From an uncultured Paracoccaceae bacterium (GTDB lineage Bacteria; Pseudomonadota; Alphaproteobacteria; Rhodobacterales; Rhodobacteraceae): 64,000 nucleotides of DNA. The position numbers and the translations under genes were made by a program. The stretch is from positions 1 to 64,000 of the forward strand of contig CANLDN010000006.1 of assembly GCA_947489445.1 (NCBI GenBank), written 5' to 3'. This document shows, one piece after another, positions 17,323-26,943 of the stretch (within the stretch, counting starts at the first letter, position 1; every line of letters begins with the position of its first letter). The notes under the pieces were generated by a model that was not told the DNA's origin, ran no database searches, and saw nothing but the letters and a program-made list of their open reading frames with translations.

Positions 17323-18182
17323 TTCCCGTCATCCTTTGTCATCAATGTGTAGAACAGCCACGACACCAAGAGCGTGATGGCGAAATAGATCAGCGACATC
17401 GCCGCCGCAGGTCCAAGGTCGAACTGACCCAGCGCGATCTTGACCAGATCGATCGACAGGAATGTCGTCGAATTGCCCGGCCCGCCGCCGGTCATCACAA
17501 AGACCTCTGTATAGATGTTGAAACTGTCCATGAACCTGAGCAGGATCGCGATGGTCAGCACTTGTTTCATCTTGGGCAGTTGGATGTAGCGGAAGACCGA
17601 CCAACTGCTGGCCCCATCAATCTTGGCCGCCTGATAATAGGCGTCTGGGATGGACACGAGGCCTGCATAGCTCAGCAGCACCACAAGTGAGGTCCAGTGC
17701 CAGACATCCATCGTGATGATCGTAGCCCATGCCGCGAACGGATCCTGGGTCATGTCATAGTCGATGCCCAATGTGGTGTTCATCAGATAGCCCAGCAGGC
17801 CAATGTCAGGCAGGGCAAAGATGTTCCACATGGCTCCCACCACATTCCACGGGATTAGCATGGGCAGCGCCATCAGGACGAGGCAGACAGGGACCCAGAA
17901 CCCTTGGCGGGGCATGGACAGGGCGATGATAATGCCGAGCGGGATTTCGATGGCAAGGATAATCCCGGTGAACAGGAATTGACGCCCAAGGGCGGCGTGA
18001 AACCGATCTGAGTTCAACAGCTCTTCGAACCAGCGCAACCCTTCCCAGAAAAAGACGTTGTTGCCGAATGTTTCCTGCACCGAATAGTTGACCACCGTCA
18101 TCATCGGGATCAGCGCGTTGAACGCGACCAACAGCAGGACCGGCAGAACAAAGAACCAAGCGCGTTGGTTTTGAGTTTTCAT
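17319..18182 (-). CDS. glpP: ABC transporter permease GlpP-like
   Basis: This 287-residue permease starts KTQNQRAWFFVLPVLLLVAFNALIPMMTVVNYSVQ, typical of MalF-type sugar permeases. It has about six helices and the EAA loop SIPDAYYQAAKIDGASSWSVFRYIQLPKMK. The start at 18182 is chosen because it overlaps the preceding ATPase gene by 4 bp (ATGA). An upstream in-frame ATG would overlap that gene further and add a charged tail. It forms the membrane channel with GlpQ. Confidence 0.88.
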
Positions 18183-19252
18183 GATGCAGCCCTCGTGGCG
18201 ATCCAACCATCCCGGTAGAGCCGGGTTTTGGTGGGGTCGAATGACAGGTGGGTGGCGGCCCCTTGCACGGGTGCCTCGCCTTCGATGACCGCTTTGACTG
18301 ATGTGTGGCCGACCTTGGCCTCGACCACCGCATGGCGGCCCACGTCGGATACTTTATGCACGATAGCTGGCAGGCCCTTGTCACCCAGCGTCACGAATTC
18401 GGGGCGGACGCCGATTTGGCTCGGGCCGGTTCCTTGTTCGATCTCGCCTTCCAGCGTGATCAGCGTGTTTTCAAAAAACGCACCGCCCTCGCGCACTTCG
18501 CAGGGCAGCACGTTCATGCCCGGTGAGCCGATGAAATGGCCGACAAATGTATGTGCCGGGCGCTCGAACAGTTCAACAGGCGTGCCGATCTGCACGATCT
18601 CACCGTCCTGCATGACCACAACCTGATCGGCGAATGTCAGCGCCTCGGTCTGGTCATGGGTGACGTAAATCATGGTCGCACGCACCTTCTGGTGGAGCTC
18701 TTTCAGCTTGGACCGCAGCTTCCATTTCAGATGCGGGTCGATGACGGTGAGTGGTTCGTCAAACATGACGACATTCACGTCGTCACGGACCAGACCACGG
18801 CCCATGCTGATCTTTTGCTTGTTGTCGGGGGACAGGCCGGCGGCCTTCTTGCCCATCATGTCGGTGACTTCCAGCATCTCAGCAATCGCCATGACGCGGG
18901 TGTTCACTGTCGTCTCGTCTACTCCGCGATTGCGCAAGGGAAAGGCGAGGTTATCGAACACTGTCATCGTGTCGTAGATGACCGGGAACTGGAACACCTG
19001 CGCGATGTTGCGCTGGTTCGGGGGCAGGTGGGTGACATCCTTGTCATCAAACAGGATCTTGCCGTTGGACGGCGTCAGCAGGCCCGAGATGATGTTTAAC
19101 AGTGTGGATTTGCCGCAGCCGGACGGGCCGAGCAGGGCATAGGCACCGCCATCGGACCATTCCAGGTCTATCTCTTTCAATGCGTAGTCATCCGGTCCCT
19201 TGGGGTCCGGGTAATAACTGTGCTTGAGGTCTGAGAGGGTGATTTTCGCCAT
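18179..19252 (-). CDS. glpT: ABC transporter ATPase GlpT-like, degenerate signature motif
   Basis: This 357-residue ATPase has a canonical Walker A (LLGPSGCGKSTLL) and Walker B (NVVMFDEPLTVIDPHLK), a switch His (YVTHDQTEAL), and a C-terminal TOBE-type regulatory domain. The signature motif reads LSPDNKQKISMGRGL instead of LSGGQQQR. This degenerate form, combined with a second ATPase having a normal signature, fits an asymmetric heterodimer in which one composite ATP site is impaired. Start and stop overlap the neighbouring genes. Confidence 0.88.
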   Translation of the reverse strand: MAKITLSDLKHSYYPDPKGPDDYALKEIDLEWSDGGAYALLGPSGCGKSTLLNIISGLLTPSNGKILFDDKDVTHLPPNQRNIAQVFQFPVIYDTMTVFDNLAFPLRNRGVDETTVNTRVMAIAEMLEVTDMMGKKAAGLSPDNKQKISMGRGLVRDDVNVVMFDEPLTVIDPHLKWKLRSKLKELHQKVRATMIYVTHDQTEALTFADQVVVMQDGEIVQIGTPVELFERPAHTFVGHFIGSPGMNVLPCEVREGGAFFENTLITLEGEIEQGTGPSQIGVRPEFVTLGDKGLPAIVHKVSDVGRHAVVEAKVGHTSVKAVIEGEAPVQGAATHLSFDPTKTRLYRDGWIATRAAS

Positions 19253-20325
19253 TATGCGGCACCTCCGGCAACGACCTGCCCGTCTTCGGCGAACAACATG
19301 CAGGCGGACGGGTCAAGGTAGAACGGATGATCTTCGCCGACCTGATAAGGGTGGACGCCGTGGGCGAGCGACACCCAATCAGCATCGGGCATGGCGAAAT
19401 GTGCGCTGCTTTCCGACCCACTGAGTTCGGTGACCAGCACACGACCGTTCAGTTTGACAGTGTTCGCGGGGCTGGGTTTGGGCGTCACATGATGTGGACG
19501 AACAGCGATGTGATAGTCGCCGTCAGGCGCATCTTTCATCTTGGCCGAGTCCCAGCGCGCACTGTCGCCCATGATCAGGGTACTGCCCATCTTTGTCACC
19601 TTTGCCACGTTGATGGGCGGATCGGAAAACACCTTGGCCGCTGTCAGCGTCTGCGGCTTGCGATAAATCTCTGCCGTGGGCCCGAACTGTGCGACATTTC
19701 CGTCATCCATCAGTGCGGTTGAGCCGCCTAATAACAGCGCTTCTTCGGGTTCCGAGGTTGCATAGACCACGACCGCCCCACGCCCGGCAAAAAGTTCGGG
19801 CAGTTGTTCGCGCAATTCCTCGCGCAGTTTGTAATCCAGATTGGCCAGCGGCTCATCCAGAAACACCGCCCGGCTTTCTTTGGCGATGGCGCGGGCCAGC
19901 GCGGTGCGCTGCTGTTGCCCTCCAGACAATTCATGCGGGCGGCGGTGCAGCATGGGGCGCAGTTGCAGGATAACTGCCGCCTCTTCCACGCGGCCCTGAA
20001 TTTCGGATTTCGCCATGCCTGCAACCTTCAGGGGGGAGGCAATGTTGTCGAAGACCGTCATATGCGGGTAGTTGACAAAAAACTGGTGGACGAGGCTGAT
20101 ATTGCGCTTTTGCGTGCTCAGCCTGGTCACATCCTGACCGTCGATCTCAATCGTGCCGCTGGCCATCGGATCAAGGCCCGCCATCAGTTTAATGAGTGAT
20201 GTTTTGCCCGCGCCTGTTTCGCCCAGAAGCACGTTGAAATGCCCTGTCTCGAACGTCAGCGATGTGGGTTTGATGTGGGTCTGCCCGGCAACCACTTTGG
20301 TTATTTTGTTAAGTTTGATTGTCAT
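19252..20325 (-). CDS. glpS: ABC transporter ATPase GlpS-like
   Basis: This 357-residue ATPase starts at MTIKLNKITKVVAGQTHI. Walker A is LLGETGAGKTSL. The signature ELSGGQQQRTALARAI is normal, and Walker B AVFLDEPLANLDYK is followed by VVVYATSEPEEAL, where the usual switch His (VTHD) is replaced by Ser in ATSE. So GlpS has a good signature but an altered H-loop, and GlpT is the reverse. A C-terminal TOBE domain follows. An open frame of 23 extra residues upstream is rejected because it covers the hairpins in the leader. Confidence 0.87.
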   Translation of the reverse strand: MTIKLNKITKVVAGQTHIKPTSLTFETGHFNVLLGETGAGKTSLIKLMAGLDPMASGTIEIDGQDVTRLSTQKRNISLVHQFFVNYPHMTVFDNIASPLKVAGMAKSEIQGRVEEAAVILQLRPMLHRRPHELSGGQQQRTALARAIAKESRAVFLDEPLANLDYKLREELREQLPELFAGRGAVVVYATSEPEEALLLGGSTALMDDGNVAQFGPTAEIYRKPQTLTAAKVFSDPPINVAKVTKMGSTLIMGDSARWDSAKMKDAPDGDYHIAVRPHHVTPKPSPANTVKLNGRVLVTELSGSESSAHFAMPDADWVSLAHGVHPYQVGEDHPFYLDPSACMLFAEDGQVVAGGAA

Positions 20326-20346
20326 GGTCTGCCCTTTGATAGTGGC

Positions 20347-20395
20347 CGGGGCGCGTGCGCCCCGACCGGTGTCGGCGCCACCCGAAGGCGGCACC
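20347..20395 (-). promoter_or_regulatory. two intercistronic hairpins between glpV and glpS
   Basis: GGGGCGC (20348-20354) pairs perfectly with GCGCCCC (20357-20363). Next to it, 20374-20382 pairs with 20387-20395 (nine pairs, two of them G-U) around a 4-nt loop. Neither hairpin has a T-run. Stable hairpins after a binding-protein gene commonly protect its mRNA and lower expression of the ATPase and permease genes. Confidence 0.55.
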
Positions 20396-20406
20396 CGACA
20401 GGGAGG

Positions 20407-22143
20407 TTATTCAGACGCCCAGCGGGCAACGAGTTCGTCATAGTTGACGGTCTCGCCCTGCGGCTTCTCGTTCTCCAGCGGTGGTTTGGCACCGCCATTG
20501 GCAAACCAGAACTCGGCATCCTGCGGCTCGTTCAGACGTGGACCACAACCGCCATAGACATTCGCTGCCTCATCGGCCTGCTGCATCCGGGCCATGGTGA
20601 TATCCATCTCCTCGGCCAGACGATCCATGGCTTCCTGCGGTGTGAAGGCGCCGGAATTCACGTCACCGATCTGCTGCCACCAGATTTGGGCCAGCTTGGG
20701 ATAGTCAGGCACGTTGATGCCCGTTGGTGACCAAGCAACACGATCAGGCGAGCGGTAGAATTCCACCAGACCACCCAGTTGCGGTGCGCGTTCGCTGAAG
20801 CTGTCATGGTTCACCGTGCTGTCGCGGATGAAGGTCAGACCCACATGGGATTTCTTCACATCAACCGTTTTTGACACGACGAACTGTGCATAAAGCCAAG
20901 CAGCCTGCGCGCGGTCCAGCGGTGTGGAGTTCAGGATCGTCCATGATCCCACGTCCTGATAGCCGACCTTCTGGCCTTCTTCCCAATAAGGGCCGTGCGG
21001 GCTTGGGGCCATGCGCCACAGCGGATTGCCATCGGCGTCCACCGTATTGTTGCCCGCAGATTGCGGGGCGACCATGTCAGCGGTGAAAGCGGTGTACCAG
21101 AAGATTTGCTGGGCCACGTTGCCTTGCGCCAATGCTGGCAGGGACTGGTAGAAATCATAGCTGGCCGCACCGGGTGGTGCATAGGCGCGTAGCCATTCGT
21201 CCCACTTCCGGATCGCGTAGACGGCCGCAGGACCGTTGGCGGCACCACCGCGCGACACGGATGCGCCGACAGGGTTACAGGTGCCCGCTTCCATGCGGAT
21301 GCCCCATTCGTCAATCGGGATGCCGTTTGGTTCGCCTTTTGAACCTGCACCAGCCATGGACAGCCATGCATCCGTCATCCGCCAACCAAGGTCAGGCGCA
21401 CGTTTGCCGTAATCCATGTGGCCGTAGATGCGGACACCATCAATTTCCTGCACGTCCTCGGTGAAGAATTCGGCGATATCCTCGTAGGCGGACCAATTGA
21501 CCGGCACGCCAAGATCATAGCCGTACTTCTCGCGGAACTGTGCCTGCAGGTCGGGGTTGTCGAACCAGTCCTTGCGGAACCAATAAAGGTTCGCGAACTG
21601 CTGGTCAGGCAGCTGATAAAGGTCGCCATCAGGACCCGTCGTGAACTGGATGCCCATGAAGTCGGCCAGATCGAGGCCGGGGTTCGTGACCGCCGCCCCT
21701 TCACCCGCCATGAAATCGGTCAGGTTACGCGCCAGTTGCAGGCGCGAATGGGTGCCGATCAGGTCACTATCGTTGACATAGGCGTCATAAAGGTTCCGAC
21801 CCGTTTGCATTTGGGTCTGGACCGCCTGTACGACCTCGCCTTCGCCAAGGATCTGGTGGTTGACCTTGATCCCCGTGATTTCCTCGAATGCCTTTGTCAG
21901 CACTTCAGATTCATACGAATGGGTCGGAATGCCTTCGGACAGTACGTTGATTTCCATGCCTGAATACGGCTCAGCGGCGCTGATGAACCATTGCATTTCC
22001 GCCAGCTGTTCGTCTTTCGACAATGTTGAAGGCTGGAATTCCTGATCAATCCATCGCTGTGCAGCGGCTTCGTCTGCCATCGCAGTTGTGGACCCCGCAA
22101 GCAGGGCTGTGACCGCTGCTGCGGAGAGCAGATACTTACGCAT
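20407..22143 (-). CDS. glpV: ABC transporter substrate-binding protein GlpV-like
   Basis: This 578-residue periplasmic protein has a clear Sec signal (MRKYLLSAAAVTALLAGSTTAMADE, cut near residue 24). It is longer than most sugar-binding proteins, which fits the large binding protein of the rhizobial glycerol ABC system. The mature part includes EPYSGMEINVLSEGIPTHSYESEVLTKAFEEITG. It is the first gene of the operon glpV-S-T-P-Q-U; in rhizobia the binding protein is encoded last. No glpD, glpK or glpR is in the window. The start follows GGGAGGAGACAAG. Confidence 0.85.
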   Translation of the reverse strand: MRKYLLSAAAVTALLAGSTTAMADEAAAQRWIDQEFQPSTLSKDEQLAEMQWFISAAEPYSGMEINVLSEGIPTHSYESEVLTKAFEEITGIKVNHQILGEGEVVQAVQTQMQTGRNLYDAYVNDSDLIGTHSRLQLARNLTDFMAGEGAAVTNPGLDLADFMGIQFTTGPDGDLYQLPDQQFANLYWFRKDWFDNPDLQAQFREKYGYDLGVPVNWSAYEDIAEFFTEDVQEIDGVRIYGHMDYGKRAPDLGWRMTDAWLSMAGAGSKGEPNGIPIDEWGIRMEAGTCNPVGASVSRGGAANGPAAVYAIRKWDEWLRAYAPPGAASYDFYQSLPALAQGNVAQQIFWYTAFTADMVAPQSAGNNTVDADGNPLWRMAPSPHGPYWEEGQKVGYQDVGSWTILNSTPLDRAQAAWLYAQFVVSKTVDVKKSHVGLTFIRDSTVNHDSFSERAPQLGGLVEFYRSPDRVAWSPTGINVPDYPKLAQIWWQQIGDVNSGAFTPQEAMDRLAEEMDITMARMQQADEAANVYGGCGPRLNEPQDAEFWFANGGAKPPLENEKPQGETVNYDELVARWASE

Positions 22144-22333
22144 CTTGTCTCCTCCCTAGAGATTATGTGAGCCGGTTTTTGCCGACTGACTTACTGTCAT
22201 TCCGAAGAGACGGCATTGTCAAACTAAATCGTTAGTAGAAGGGCGTATGTGGATAAGTATTTGATAGCTATATATTTAATTATCTGCTCAAAGCGCTTTG
22301 ATGCTGATCGTCAGACAACAATCAGGTGAAAAT

Positions 22334-22370
22334 TTGTCGTCCAACGACCGACAATGTCACAAAATTGTGA
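22334..22370. promoter_or_regulatory. two adjacent dyads, possible operators
   Basis: TTGTCG-N9-CGACAA (22334-22354) is followed at once by TCACAA-AA-TTGTGA (22357-22370). Both are exact inverted repeats about 190-225 bp upstream of glpV. They could bind a regulator of the glycerol-type operon or of the divergent efflux genes. The regulator is not identifiable. Confidence 0.45.
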
Positions 22371-22460
22371 GTCGTATGGAGGCACAATATGTCAAGTCAT
22401 CAGGTCTGTCTGAGGTATGCGACGAAGGTTGGATTGCACGGCGCGCGCTCCGGCAAACCA

Positions 22461-22525
22461 CCCGCAAAAGTGCGCTGATCAAATCCCAAATATCGAATAG
22501 GTTGTGCCGGCGCACTTTTTGCGGG
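22461..22525 (+). promoter_or_regulatory. long stem-loop upstream of RND adaptor gene
   Basis: CCCGCAAAAGTGCGC (22461-22475) is complementary to 22510-22525 except for one bulged base, giving a 15-bp stem around a 34-nt loop. The right arm contains five T's. It could be an attenuator in the efflux leader, a bidirectional terminator or a regulatory dyad. Confidence 0.45.
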
Positions 22526-22683
22526 ATTGACGCTTTGGCGTGCGGTGTTGTTGGATGATCGGTCTTTCTTTGCTCAATTGCGCGCTGATGTCTGGTATCC
22601 TGCGACGCGGCCCCCTACGTAAGGGCAATTCGTGACAAAGCGTCGCAGTTTTTGACGCAAATATGGCTGCAAAGGATTGCCTG

Positions 22684-23826
22684 ATGGCGAAAGATAGCGC
22701 ACCCGATTTGACCGGCAAACTGACATTCGAAAGCGACAAGGGGGCTGGCAAATCCAAGTGGATCGCCGTCTTGTTCGCGGTGTTGCTCATCGGCTGGATG
22801 GGGAGCGGGTATATCATTCCCAGCGAAGCGTCGGATAATACCGCAGAGGAGACGGCCGCAAAAATCGTGACTGTCGCAGTGATGCCGTCCACCGCGCAGG
22901 ATATTGAATTGGTGCTGACCGCGGAAGGGCAATCCATGCCGGATCGGGCCACTTCTATCCGTGCAAAGGCGTCAGGTCAGGTGACGACAGTGTCTGTTGC
23001 GCGCGGTGATCTGGTGACAGCCGGGCAAGAGATCGGGCGCATTGACGCCGAAACGACCGAGGCGCAGGTTTTGCAGGCCCAAACCCAGCTGGAACAGGCG
23101 ACGCGCGATTATAATAACGCCATTGCGTTGCAAAACCGTGGCGTCGCAACCGAAGATCGCGTGTCGCAGGCCCGCGCGGCCAAGGCGGCAGCCGAGGCCG
23201 CAGTGACAGCGGCGGAGGAGCAGTTGGACAACGCAGTGATCCGCGCACCCTTTGCGGGGCGCCTGAATGATCTGACGCTGGATGTTGGCGAATTTGTCGA
23301 TGATGGTGATCCGGTCGCAGAAGTACTGGACAATGATCCGTTGACCGTGGTGGTGCAGGTGCCGCAACAGGCATTGTCGCGGCTGAGCAAGGGGCAAATG
23401 GCCGAGGTTTCGTTCATCACCGGCGAAGTGCGGCCCGGCACGGTTGGTTTTATCGGTAGCAATGCGGACCAGCAGACCCGCACATTCCGGGTTGAGGTCA
23501 TCGTGGACAACCCCGATAGCGTCATGCCTGCCGGTCTAAGCGCGCGGGTGGCCGTGCCCACCGGCCAGGCGCGGGGTCACTTCATATCGCCTGCAATTCT
23601 ATCGCTGGGGTCGGCGGGTGATCTGGGTGTGAAAACAGTTGTTGAGGGCGATGCCGTTGCCTTTGTCGCCATCTCGATCGTGCGTGCGCAGACGGATGGG
23701 ATTTGGATCACCGGATTGGATGAAAAGGCGCAGATCATCACTGTTGGTCAGGGCTTTGTAAACGCCGGTGATGTGGTTGATCCGCAACCCGCTGCTGCAT
23801 TGCAAGCCGCAGAGATCACGCCATGA
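22684..23826 (+). CDS. RND efflux periplasmic adaptor (MFP)
   Basis: This 380-residue membrane-fusion protein has one N-terminal anchor (WIAVLFAVLLIGWMGSGYIIPSEA, about residues 25-48). A lipoyl/barrel-sandwich half follows (ATSIRAKASGQVTTVSVARGDLVTAGQEIGRIDAETTEAQVLQAQ), then a coiled-coil hairpin (about residues 120-185), then AVIRAPFAGRLNDLTLDVGEFVDDGDPV. It links the RND pump to an outer-membrane channel. Its stop overlaps the pump gene start (ATGA). No TolC gene or regulator is adjacent. The start at 22684 is preferred over one 21 bases earlier because it gives the usual short cytoplasmic N terminus. Confidence 0.9.
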   Translation: MAKDSAPDLTGKLTFESDKGAGKSKWIAVLFAVLLIGWMGSGYIIPSEASDNTAEETAAKIVTVAVMPSTAQDIELVLTAEGQSMPDRATSIRAKASGQVTTVSVARGDLVTAGQEIGRIDAETTEAQVLQAQTQLEQATRDYNNAIALQNRGVATEDRVSQARAAKAAAEAAVTAAEEQLDNAVIRAPFAGRLNDLTLDVGEFVDDGDPVAEVLDNDPLTVVVQVPQQALSRLSKGQMAEVSFITGEVRPGTVGFIGSNADQQTRTFRVEVIVDNPDSVMPAGLSARVAVPTGQARGHFISPAILSLGSAGDLGVKTVVEGDAVAFVAISIVRAQTDGIWITGLDEKAQIITVGQGFVNAGDVVDPQPAAALQAAEITP

Positions 23827-26800
23827 ACGCCCTGATCGACGCCGCCTTCAACCGCAGCAAGGTTGCCCAGCTTTTGCTGATCTTTCTGTTGGCGGTCGGG
23901 GCGTTTTCCTACATCGCCATCCCTAAGGAAAGTAACCCCGAAATCCCCATCCCGATTGTCTATGTGTCCACCAGCCTTGACGGTATCTCGCCCGAGGATT
24001 CAGAGGATGTCTTGGTCGGCCCGATGGAGACAGAGTTTGCGTCGCTAACCGGCCTGAAATCGATGACAGCGACCGCGAGCGAAGGCCATGCCAGTGTGCA
24101 GCTGGAGTTTGAGCCCGGTTTCGACTCCGACGCCGCCCTCGACCGGGTGCGCGAGGCGGCTGACAAGGCAGAGAATGAGTTACCGCAAGATGCGCGCCTG
24201 ACGGTCACCGAGATCAACACAGCTTTGTTTCCCATCCTCACCGTGATCTTGTCAGGCCCGGTGCCAGAGCGGACATTGAATAATCTGGCTGATGATCTGA
24301 AAGATGATATCGAGGCGCTGAGCGGTGTGTTGGAGGTGGATGTTGGCGGACAGCGCACAGAGCTGATGGAAGTCCTGATCGACCCTACTGTTTTTGAAAC
24401 TTACAACATCTCGTTTGATGAACTGATCAGCTCGATCACGCGCAATAACCAGTTGATCGCGGCGGGTGCAATTGAGAGCGAGGCCGGTCGACTGGTGTTG
24501 AAAGTCCCTGGCCTGATCGAAGATCTGCAAGATGTGATGGAGTTGCCCGTATTGGTGCGCGGCCAGACCGTCGTGACCTTTGCCGATGTGGCCTCCATCC
24601 GGCGCACGTTTGAGGATCCGACAGGTTTTGCCCGGATTGATGGCCAACCGGCGCTTGCGCTTGAAATCAAGAAGCGGGCCGGCGCAAATATCATCGAAAC
24701 CGTCGCAGAGGTCCGCGAAGTGATTGATGCGTCGCGTGCAGACTGGCCTGATAGCGTGCAAATCCGTTTTACGCTGGATGAAAGCGAACAGGTCAAATCG
24801 ATGCTATCCGATCTGGAGGCGAACGTGATTGCCGCCATTATTCTGGTGATGATCGTGGTCGTTTATGCATTGGGGCTGCGGTCGTCGTTGTTGGTTGGGC
24901 TGGCAATACCAGGCGCATTTTTGACCGGTGTGGCGGGTCTTTATTTCATGGGGTTCACGATGAATATCGTCGTGCTCTTTTCGCTTATTCTGGTTGTAGG
25001 CATGCTGGTTGACGGGGCGATTGTCACCGTTGAGCTGGCAGATCGATACCTGAATGAAGGTCACAGCGCCAAGGTTGCCTATGCAGAAGCGGCAAAGCGG
25101 ATGTCCTGGCCGATTATTGCGTCCACGGCGACAACGTTATGCGTGTTTTTCCCCCTGCTGTTCTGGTCCGGTGTTGTCGGGGAATTCATGAAATTCCTGC
25201 CGATCACGGTGATTTTTACCCTCGCTGCATCCTTGTTCATGGCCCTTATTTTCATTCCAATCACTGGCGGATTGATCGGCAAGCGGCAGCGCCAGACGGC
25301 CAAGGCCAAGGCGCAGCTTTATGCGGCTGAACGGGGCGATCCCCGGTCAATGACCGGCTTCATGGGCGGTTATGTGCGGGTATTGGAATGGTCGATTCTG
25401 CGCCCTTGGACCACGTTAAGCTTTGCCTGCATCGCGCTGGTCGGGTCGTTTGTGGCGTATGGCCATTTCGGCAATGGCCTGACGTTTTTCCCGGACGTGG
25501 AGCCTGAATATGCGCAGGTTGAAGTGCTCGCCAAAGACAACTTCTCGGTCTACGAGCAGGACGCGCTTGTCCGGCAGGTTGAGCAAAAGCTGGAAAGCTA
25601 TTCCGAAATCGCAAGTGTTTATGCCCGTTCTGGCGGTTCAAACAGTGGCGGCGATGCCATCGGCTATCTGCAACTGGAATTGGCCGAATGGGACACCCGC
25701 CGCCCTGTGGCTCTGATCGCTGAGGACATCCGCGCCGACATGGCAGAAATTCCCGGCATTGACGTGCAAGTGCAATCTGATTCCGGCGGACCGGGTGGCG
25801 GCAAGCCGATCAATCTTGAGGTGCTGACCAAAAACATGGCTGATCAGGATGATGCGGTGAACATGATCCTTGCGACAATGAACCGGTTGGGTGGCTTCAT
25901 CGATGTGGTTGAAAACCGGGCCAGCGCTGGCGTGGAATGGCAGATTGCGGTGGACCGGTCAGAGGCGGCGCGCAGTGGGGCCGATGTGGCCTTGCTTGGG
26001 CAGGCGGTGCAACTTCTGACGCGCGGGATAACCGTTGCGGATTACCGCCCCGAAGATGGCGATGGCGAAGTGGATATCGTTGTTCGTTTTCCTGCCGTTG
26101 ACCGCACATTGGCCGAGTTGGAAGGGCTGCGCGTGCCGACCAATGCAGGCTTGGTCCCGATCTCCAACTTTGTATCGTTCAACCCGGCCCCCAGTAGTGG
26201 CGTGATCACGCGTATCGATCAGTCTCGGGTGATCACCATCTCTGCCGATGTGGCCCCTGATGTGTTGCCGAATGATCAGATACTGGCATTGCAGGCAGCG
26301 TTGGAAACCATTGATCTGCCGCCCAGTGTCGAGGTAAAATTCGGCGGTGAGGCAGAAGAGCAGGCCGATGCGATGACCTTTCTGGTGGGCGCGTTTATAT
26401 CGGCCATCGGTTTGATGTTCCTGATCCTGTTGACCCAGTTCAACAGCTTTTGGCAGGCGTTCATTGTGATGTCTGCGATTGTCTTTTCGATCGCGGGTGT
26501 TTTGCTGGGCCTGATGATTACAGGCCGCCCATTTGGCGTGGTCATGGGCGGTATCGGGGTCATCGCACTGGCCGGGATCGTGGTGAACAACAACATCGTT
26601 CTGATTGATACGTTCAACAGGCTCAAACACTCCGGGATGTCATCGTTGGAGGCTGCATTGCGTACCGGGGCGCAGCGTTTGCGCCCGGTTGTGCTGACCT
26701 CTGTGACGACGGCGCTTGGTTTGATGCCGATGGTGATCGGGTTGAACATCAACTTTTTCACCCGAGAGATCGTTTATGGTGCCCCGTCAACCCAATGGTG

Positions 26801-26942
26801 GACAGAGCTGTCCAGCGCGATTGCCGGTGGCCTGATCTTTGCGACAGTGCTGACATTGCTGGTCACCCCAGCCATGCTGATGCTGGGTGAAAAGCGGGCC
26901 CGCCGGTTCGAAATTGGCGGTGCGGCGGTGCCAGCGGAATAG
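23823..26942 (+). CDS. RND efflux transporter permease
   Basis: This 1039-residue inner-membrane proton-driven pump has the standard RND plan. TM1 is at 13-33, followed by a periplasmic porter domain (IPKESNPEIPIPIVYVST onwards). TM2-6 lie at about 340-490 and include VVGMLVDGAIVTVELADRYL with acidic residues of the proton relay. A second porter domain and TM8-12 (about 855-1020) follow. Its preceding adaptor gene is translationally coupled. Substrates cannot be predicted. The gene ends 1 bp from the convergent amine oxidase gene, leaving no room for a terminator between them. Confidence 0.93.
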   Translation: MNALIDAAFNRSKVAQLLLIFLLAVGAFSYIAIPKESNPEIPIPIVYVSTSLDGISPEDSEDVLVGPMETEFASLTGLKSMTATASEGHASVQLEFEPGFDSDAALDRVREAADKAENELPQDARLTVTEINTALFPILTVILSGPVPERTLNNLADDLKDDIEALSGVLEVDVGGQRTELMEVLIDPTVFETYNISFDELISSITRNNQLIAAGAIESEAGRLVLKVPGLIEDLQDVMELPVLVRGQTVVTFADVASIRRTFEDPTGFARIDGQPALALEIKKRAGANIIETVAEVREVIDASRADWPDSVQIRFTLDESEQVKSMLSDLEANVIAAIILVMIVVVYALGLRSSLLVGLAIPGAFLTGVAGLYFMGFTMNIVVLFSLILVVGMLVDGAIVTVELADRYLNEGHSAKVAYAEAAKRMSWPIIASTATTLCVFFPLLFWSGVVGEFMKFLPITVIFTLAASLFMALIFIPITGGLIGKRQRQTAKAKAQLYAAERGDPRSMTGFMGGYVRVLEWSILRPWTTLSFACIALVGSFVAYGHFGNGLTFFPDVEPEYAQVEVLAKDNFSVYEQDALVRQVEQKLESYSEIASVYARSGGSNSGGDAIGYLQLELAEWDTRRPVALIAEDIRADMAEIPGIDVQVQSDSGGPGGGKPINLEVLTKNMADQDDAVNMILATMNRLGGFIDVVENRASAGVEWQIAVDRSEAARSGADVALLGQAVQLLTRGITVADYRPEDGDGEVDIVVRFPAVDRTLAELEGLRVPTNAGLVPISNFVSFNPAPSSGVITRIDQSRVITISADVAPDVLPNDQILALQAALETIDLPPSVEVKFGGEAEEQADAMTFLVGAFISAIGLMFLILLTQFNSFWQAFIVMSAIVFSIAGVLLGLMITGRPFGVVMGGIGVIALAGIVVNNNIVLIDTFNRLKHSGMSSLEAALRTGAQRLRPVVLTSVTTALGLMPMVIGLNINFFTREIVYGAPSTQWWTELSSAIAGGLIFATVLTLLVTPAMLMLGEKRARRFEIGGAAVPAE

Positions 26943-26943
26943 G

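Larger units (their letters stand above)
22144..22683. other. 540-bp divergent control region
   Basis: This separates the glycerol-type ABC operon (minus) from the RND efflux genes (plus). The glpV-proximal half is AT-rich and holds two adjacent dyads (22334-22370). The RND-proximal half holds a long stem-loop (22461-22525). I see no convincing gene. Confidence 0.6.
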
